A stretch of DNA of 64,000 nt, taken from contig CAMASI010000005.1 in NCBI GenBank assembly GCA_945861065.1, positions 21,087 through 85,086 of the forward strand, in the 5' to 3' direction. Positions 59,467 to 64,000 of this stretch are shown one piece after another (position 1 is the first letter of the stretch; every line of letters starts with the position of its first letter). Made by a program: the position numbers and the translations under genes. The notes under the pieces are model-generated. The model made no database searches. It was given only the letters and a program-made list of their open reading frames with translations, and was not told where the DNA came from. The stretch comes from Klebsiella pneumoniae. GTDB lineage: Bacteria > Myxococcota_A > UBA796 > GCA-2862545.

Positions 59467-62400
59467 CTACGGTTGTGCCGCCTTGTTGCTGTCGAGTTGG
59501 CGGGTTTGCGCCACAGCGAGGTCGGCTGCGCGCCGTGCGACTTCAGTGCGCGTGGCCCGTTGTGCCACTTGGTCTGCGAGCCAGGCGATGTCACGGTTAG
59601 CGACCTTGAGACGCAGGAGGGAATCGATGGCGTCGCTGAGCAGGTTCTCGGCGTCGAGTGAAGTGGCCTCCGCCGCCGCGAGCCCCAAGGCGGCGATTCC
59701 TCGCACAGCCTCGGACGACAATGGAAATGTGCGTTCACGAATGAAGCGGAAATGCCTGGCGGCTTCGCTCCAGCGACCGTCTGCAGCGGCCAGCAGGCCC
59801 AGGTTGAGCCAGGCTGGACCTGCGGCCGGTGAGCCGATTTCATCGTATTGCACAGCGGCGTCGAGGTAATCGCGCTCTGCCTCGTGGAACGTCCCGGCTG
59901 CCCTCCCCAATTCGCCCCGAAGCAGTGCGCACTGGGCTAGGGCAGGCCGAGAGCCTGTGCTTTGTGCGGCCTTTGTGGCTTCCGTCAGGGATTGGCGGGC
60001 GGCGTCGAGATCCCGGCGCTGCACTTGGGCATTGGTCAGGCCGATCCAGGCGTCCAAAGCGAGGTCCGGGGTGCCGCTGTCGTTCGCCCTCGAAATCGAC
60101 CGGCGAAGCGTGGCCTCACCCCCCGCCAGGTCCCCGAGTTCCATGCGCAACATGCCGGCAGCCGTCGTGCAGTCGATTTCAATCGCGCTATCTCCGCTTC
60201 GGGCCGCGTTTTCTGCCGCGCTCGCGAGAATCGGCCGAGCGTCCACCCGTCGGCCCGACGCCCACAGGATCCCCCCGAGGACCCGTTCGACACGAGCCCT
60301 TCCTGCAAACGACCCTGTCTCTGGGTGCGTGCGCAGACGTTCCGCAAGGGACAGCGCTTCGTCGAATCGGTGTTGGTCGCGCCACAAGCGGCAGCGCAGA
60401 AGTCCTGATCCGAGACCGGCGTCAGCAAGACCGGCATCGTGCGCTGCGCCTTCCGCTTCGTCAAGCAGGGCCTCCGCGATCACCGGGTCTCCGAGCACTT
60501 GGTGTCGAGCGGCAGCCGCGACGAGGGTAACCATGGCCTCTTCGGGTCGGCCGGCGGCCGCGAGGTGGCGACCGCGGCGTGCTTCTTCGTCGGCCGTGCC
60601 GGCGACGGGCAGCAACTTTGCGGCTTGGGCATGGATCTGGCGTCGTTCGTCTGCCGGTGTGGCAGCGAGCACCGCTTCTCGGAGGCCTGCATGGGAGAAA
60701 CGCCACGCGGACGCGCCCTCGGCGACGGCGAATCCACGATGGGCGAGTGTTTCGGGCACATCGGAGTTTGCGGAGACCCCGAGTCCACGGCAGAGTTCAC
60801 TCCATTCCGACGTAACCACGGTCGTTCCAAGAATGGCGGCCGCTCGGAGTGCGTCGCGCCACTTCGGCTCTCGTCCGGCGAGCAGGTCTTGCACCTCGTC
60901 CTCCCAACCGCCCGCCAACGCGCTCTCTACCGGTTCTGGAGACCCGCGTAGCGCCCGTCCGCCGCGTCCTTCGACGAGGCGTCCGTCGGCGTCCCAACGC
61001 TCTACGGTGGTCCGGAGAACGTGAGGATTGCCGCCGACCCTGGCGAGCAGGTGTCCGACCAGGCCGGGCGCGAGGCCCATGGATCGACCGATGGCCCTGA
61101 GCGCTTGCGGGTCGAGGGGCCCGACGTCGATGGTTTCTGACGCCGGATCAGCGGACAACAGGCCGAGTCGTTCGCGCGCCGCGGGTCGGTTCCGCAGGGC
61201 ATCGGTGCGGACGACGACGACAAACAGCACTGGCGTGGGGAGGGCGAGGCGGGTGCGCAGCACGTGGCGGACGAGGTCCATCGTGTCCAGGCCCCATTGC
61301 ACGTCGTCCAACCACAAGATGAGGGGGCGTTCCCGGCCCAAACGCTGCAGTTGGCGTTGCACGAGCAGATGCCGTTCCGGCGTGGTTCGGGGCACCTCGT
61401 CGCGGCCCACGGGGCACAAAAGGTCCACGAGCGCGGATCGTTCACGCGCGGACAGGGCGGCCGCGACTTCCACACGTGTCTCCACGGTTCTGCGGTCGGT
61501 GCCGGTCAGGTCATAGCGACGGAGAAGCGCGCCCCGCATGCCGTCTTTGGGTTCGGGGGTGGGATGGTGATCGGCGCGCAGCCACGTGGCAGTTCCACGT
61601 TCATGTGCCGACGTACAGAGCCGTTCAGCCAGCCAGGATTTCCCGATTCCCGTGGGTCCGGCCAGCATCACACAACGGGCACGTCCGGATTCGGTGACGG
61701 CGCGAAGGGCGGCTTCGAGGCGACGATGTTCGCGGGAACGTCCGCCCCTGCCCCTCGGCCGGCCTGCGGTCGGGTCGCGGCGGGCCAGCGGATCGATTCG
61801 AGCCAGAGCCCGAACGGCATCGGCTGCGAAGGCGGGGCGATCGGTAGGCACACGCTGTAGGAGGTGTCGCAACCACGACTCCAGGCCGTCAGGCACCGGC
61901 ACGCACGGTACGAACACGCAGGGGGCGTCCTCGGGCGCTTCAGAGTCGTAGGGGTGTCCTGTGCTGAGCAGTGACCATGTGAGCGCGCCGACGGCGTACA
62001 AGTCGGTCCCCGGCCCGTGGTCGTGTGCACGCCCTGCGAATTGTTCGGGGGCCATGAAGGCACGCGTGCCACCGGGCAGTCGGCTGCTCGCGCCCGCGCC
62101 TCGAGCGGCTGCCAACCCGAAGTCAGCCAGCCGGATCGACGTGCCACGATCCGTGAACAAGACGTTTGCGGGTTTGACGTCCCGATGGACGACGCCGCGG
62201 GCATGGGCGTGGCCGAGGGCGGCCAGCAGGCCTACCAGCACCTCACGCAGTGTGGGCCAGTCGAGTTTGCCGCGTTTTTGGGCCAGGTCGCCACCGTCGC
62301 ACCATTCCAGCGCAAGCCAGGGCGAACCCTCCGTGAGGTTGGCGTCTGTGCCCACGGCGTCGGCGCCGATCGTGCCGTGGTCGTACACCCGAATGATGTG

Positions 62401-62592
62401 GGCGTGATCGAGTGCGGCGACGGCCAGGATCTCGTTCCGCAGTGCGTGCACGTGGTGAGGGTCGGGTGCGTCGTTTCGCAGCACCTTGACTGCGGCTGCG
62501 ACGCCATCGTCGCGCACAGCCCTCCACACGACGCCGCTTCCGCCCGTCGCAGCGGGATTCAACAGGGTGTATTCACCGAGGCGAGTAGCCAC
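59467..62592 (-). CDS. Ser/Thr protein kinase with AAA ATPase and TPR-like region
   Basis: 1041 residues. Kinase domain ~8-265: 'GGSGVVWRAV', Lys in 'AAAVKVL', 'VVHRDVKPANVLF' (HRD), 'LADFGLAAARG' (DFG), 'AFMAPEQFAG' (APE). An AAA/STAND-type ATPase follows, with Walker A 'LAGPTGIGKSWLAERL' and Walker B 'PLILWLDDVQWG'. The C-terminal ~400 residues are helical repeats (TPR-like). This architecture is common in Myxococcota and couples phosphorylation to a signalling ATPase. It lies 85 bp upstream of the sigma-like gene on the same strand, so they may act together. Confidence 0.9.
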   Translation of the reverse strand: MATRLGEYTLLNPAATGGSGVVWRAVRDDGVAAAVKVLRNDAPDPHHVHALRNEILAVAALDHAHIIRVYDHGTIGADAVGTDANLTEGSPWLALEWCDGGDLAQKRGKLDWPTLREVLVGLLAALGHAHARGVVHRDVKPANVLFTDRGTSIRLADFGLAAARGAGASSRLPGGTRAFMAPEQFAGRAHDHGPGTDLYAVGALTWSLLSTGHPYDSEAPEDAPCVFVPCVPVPDGLESWLRHLLQRVPTDRPAFAADAVRALARIDPLARRDPTAGRPRGRGGRSREHRRLEAALRAVTESGRARCVMLAGPTGIGKSWLAERLCTSAHERGTATWLRADHHPTPEPKDGMRGALLRRYDLTGTDRRTVETRVEVAAALSARERSALVDLLCPVGRDEVPRTTPERHLLVQRQLQRLGRERPLILWLDDVQWGLDTMDLVRHVLRTRLALPTPVLFVVVVRTDALRNRPAARERLGLLSADPASETIDVGPLDPQALRAIGRSMGLAPGLVGHLLARVGGNPHVLRTTVERWDADGRLVEGRGGRALRGSPEPVESALAGGWEDEVQDLLAGREPKWRDALRAAAILGTTVVTSEWSELCRGLGVSANSDVPETLAHRGFAVAEGASAWRFSHAGLREAVLAATPADERRQIHAQAAKLLPVAGTADEEARRGRHLAAAGRPEEAMVTLVAAAARHQVLGDPVIAEALLDEAEGAAHDAGLADAGLGSGLLRCRLWRDQHRFDEALSLAERLRTHPETGSFAGRARVERVLGGILWASGRRVDARPILASAAENAARSGDSAIEIDCTTAAGMLRMELGDLAGGEATLRRSISRANDSGTPDLALDAWIGLTNAQVQRRDLDAARQSLTEATKAAQSTGSRPALAQCALLRGELGRAAGTFHEAERDYLDAAVQYDEIGSPAAGPAWLNLGLLAAADGRWSEAARHFRFIRERTFPLSSEAVRGIAALGLAAAEATSLDAENLLSDAIDSLLRLKVANRDIAWLADQVAQRATRTEVARRAADLAVAQTRQLDSNKAAQP

Positions 62593-62674
62593 AATTACAG
62601 TTTCGCCCGCCCGACGGGATCGGTCAATGTCTGCGGACGCAGGGGCCCCAGGCTAAGGTGGGTTGGGGGCGACG

Positions 62675-63685
62675 ATGCGTTCATTGTGGAGAGTCGGGTG
62701 TGTTTGTCTGGTGGCGGTAGGCTGCGGTCCAGATGTGAAAAAGGTGGACACGGCGGTCGGCGAATGCGGCTTCACGCTAAAGGCGGAGTACCCGGAAAAT
62801 GGCGCGGTAAACGTCTACAACCGGACGACGATCGATGTGGAAATCACCGGCGATGCGGCGGGCGCCGCGATGGTCGTCACCGATGCGGCGGGAGCAACGG
62901 TGGTCGGTACCGTGGCGACGAACGAGCGGCATGCGTATTTTGTGGCGGCTGAGCCGTTGTCCGATGGGCTTGTGAGCGTCGCGTGGGAATTGCCCTGCGG
63001 GATGGTGGGCGCGTTTTCATTCACGGTCGTGGGAGGAAGCTCACCGGTTGCGGCGGGCGCAATCGTCGGTCGTTCCTACGTGTTGGGCTTGAATACAGGG
63101 AATTTCATTATTCCCGACGGCATGGGTGACGCGCTCGAGGTCACCCTAGAATACGATTTGCTGATCGGTGTGCTCGCGTGGGACGGGGGTGCCACCTTCG
63201 ATATGATCGGTGCCGTGTCCACGACGTTGGGCGACGGCGAGGGTGTGCAACAACCGTGCACGCCGAGTATTCCTTTTGCAGAACCGGCCGAGTTTTCTGC
63301 AAATCCCTATTTTTCCGTGCACACGGACGTGTTGCCCATCGTGGTGAGTGGCAGCACGGTGGAAGTGGCCGACTTGACGCTGACGGGCACGTTTGCGGCG
63401 GATGGCTCGAGCATCGACAATGCCACGCTTTCCGGGATCATCGACACACGCTCATTAAGCGTTTCTGGGGAGACGGGCGCACCTGCCGACCCCGCGGAAG
63501 CATGCAATTTGTTCAGCGATACCTACCGCATCATTTGTGAAGAATGTAGTGCGCCCTTTGACCCGGGGCCGTATTGCCTGACGCTGCTGGCCTGCGAATA
63601 CGCGATGCCGGAGTCGGTGGCGGGTGAGCTGGTGTTGAAGACGGAAGCGTCGATTGCGGCGGACGGGGCTTGCGACGGGGTGTGA
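62675..63685 (+). CDS. Hypothetical lipoprotein
   Basis: 336 residues. ATG 62675 after GGGGGC gives MRSLWRVGCVCLVAVGC with lipobox Cys17. The mature part has two beta-rich regions: residues ~20-120 resemble a bacterial Ig-like fold ('YPENGAVNVYNRTTIDVEI'), and the rest is of unknown family with six Cys, including a C-terminal cluster (CEECSAPFDPGPYCLTLLAC). GC content is lower than neighbours in places (for example 63090-63330). It diverges from the kinase gene. Confidence 0.65.
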   Translation: MRSLWRVGCVCLVAVGCGPDVKKVDTAVGECGFTLKAEYPENGAVNVYNRTTIDVEITGDAAGAAMVVTDAAGATVVGTVATNERHAYFVAAEPLSDGLVSVAWELPCGMVGAFSFTVVGGSSPVAAGAIVGRSYVLGLNTGNFIIPDGMGDALEVTLEYDLLIGVLAWDGGATFDMIGAVSTTLGDGEGVQQPCTPSIPFAEPAEFSANPYFSVHTDVLPIVVSGSTVEVADLTLTGTFAADGSSIDNATLSGIIDTRSLSVSGETGAPADPAEACNLFSDTYRIICEECSAPFDPGPYCLTLLACEYAMPESVAGELVLKTEASIAADGACDGV

Positions 63686-63714
63686 ACGCCCGACGCTACA
63701 GCGACCCCCAGCCA

Positions 63715-63800
63715 CGTTGATCCGTTGTCACTTGCCTCCGCTCCTCGGTCACGGGCGTTTGAAGCCCGCTCCCTGCGGTGCTCGGCTGCGTTCCTAGTGC
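63715..63800. repeat. Partial inverted copy of the 139-bp palindromic repeat
   Basis: AGCCCGCTCCCTGCGGTGCTCG here is identical to the reverse complement of the centre of the repeat at 40829-40967, and flanking GCTCCTCGGTC also matches. About 18 bases of the interior are deleted, and neither terminal inverted repeat is recognisable. It immediately precedes the heptamer array. Confidence 0.55.
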
Positions 63801-63824
63801 GACGGTCCGGAGGTCCTTCCCCAG

Positions 63825-63922
63825 TTAGGCGTTAGCGATTAGCGATTAGCGATTAGCGATTAGCGATTAGCGATTAGCGATTAGCGATTAGCGATTAGCG
63901 ATTAGCGATTAGCTGTTAGCCG
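63825..63922 (+). repeat. Heptamer tandem repeat (TTAGCGA)n
   Basis: Fourteen consecutive 7-base units. Eleven are exactly TTAGCGA (63832-63908), preceded by TTAGGCG and followed by TTAGCTG and TTAGCCG. There are no spacers, so it is not a CRISPR. It lies directly upstream of the four-helix-bundle gene and shares its core with the inverted heptamers at 21153-21319. Confidence 0.95.
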
Positions 63923-63944
63923 GTAGCACGGACGGACCGACCAG

Positions 63945-64000
63945 ATGCGTGACTTCCGAGACCTGCAGGTCTGGCAGAAGGCTCACCGCCTGACGCTCGA
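63945..64000 (+). CDS. Four-helix-bundle protein (23S rRNA intervening-sequence/S23 family), partial
   Basis: Only the first 18 codons are in the window: M-R-D-F-R-D-L-Q-V-W-Q-K-A-H-R-L-T-L. This is the characteristic N-terminus (F-x-D-L-x-V-W-x-x-A-x-x-L) of the four-helix-bundle/S23 family, related to Avd proteins of diversity-generating retroelements. The function of stand-alone copies is unclear. The gene runs off the window end and is preceded by the heptamer array. Confidence 0.8.
   Translation, partial: MRDFRDLQVWQKAHRLTL

Noticed and set aside
63825..63922. CRISPR array
   Set aside because: The units are seven bases with no spacers.
1..64000. tRNA or rRNA genes
   Set aside because: No cloverleaf with a T-arm GGTTCRA core or rRNA-like stretch was recognised in the intergenic regions. 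A tRNAscan run would be decisive.

Overview
The window is GC-rich, densely coded bacterial DNA that reads as a member of the Myxococcota or a close deltaproteobacterial relative. The evidence is two MYXO-CTERM-type C-termini (Cys motif, one membrane helix, Arg cluster), an AgmX/PglI-type C-terminal domain, a Ser/Thr kinase fused to an AAA ATPase and TPR-like region, and at least sixteen predicted lipoproteins. Many of the lipoproteins carry Thr/Asp or Asp/Ala linkers straight after the lipobox. No rRNA, tRNA, CRISPR array or intact transposase was seen, and no gene-free stretch exceeds about 260 bases.

Layout. 0-12 kb: TetR/esterase pair, ADP-ribosylglycohydrolase, a large c-heme/copper-monooxygenase-like/lamin-tail lipoprotein, O-methyltransferase, response regulator, FG-GAP MYXO-CTERM protein, pseudouridine synthase and CDF metal exporter. 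12-21 kb: ATP-grasp enzyme, GAF sensor with a decayed GGDEF-like end, a sulfatase-fold lipoprotein, aldehyde dehydrogenase, AgmX-type protein and RNase HI. 21-30 kb: a second copper-monooxygenase lipoprotein operon with a CRTAC1-like protein, then small secreted proteins, a murein-endopeptidase-like enzyme and an AlkB-like protein. 30-37 kb: a translationally coupled minus-strand operon of RND/MMPL exporter, LolA-like carrier, outer-membrane protein and two RCC1-type lipoproteins. 37-49 kb: GAF protein, GMC oxidoreductase, CotH-like and glycan-binding-like secreted proteins, and a selenoprotein operon. 49-56 kb: a coupled PGM1-like ligase / FtsH / UbiD cluster and a YugP-type protease. 56-64 kb: a minus-strand run of SCP2, Rossmann, PHP, a sigma-like/zinc-finger membrane protein and the kinase, then a lipoprotein and the start of a four-helix-bundle gene.

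The most notable content is at 44.1-45.0 kb. Two consecutive minus-strand genes each have one in-frame UGA exactly where the family expects a catalytic Cys. The first encodes a lipoprotein peroxiredoxin of the BCP/PrxQ type (U-x4-C). The second encodes a 74-residue SelW-like Rdx protein (C-x-x-U). Each UGA is followed by an 8-bp perfect hairpin whose loop begins 18-22 nt downstream with a G in its first two positions, as expected of a bacterial SECIS. Read as ordinary stops, both genes would be cut into fragments. Read as selenocysteine, they form a coupled redox operon ahead of a short-chain dehydrogenase.

Other points of interest are a copper-ligand-dead paralogue of the monooxygenase-like lipoprotein, very short lipoprotein signal peptides (Cys at residue 9 or 10), a probable CTG start that restores a lipoprotein signal, a MITE-like element with CTAG target duplications sitting on a stop codon, and RTTAGCG heptamer repeats at two sites, one beside the four-helix-bundle gene.
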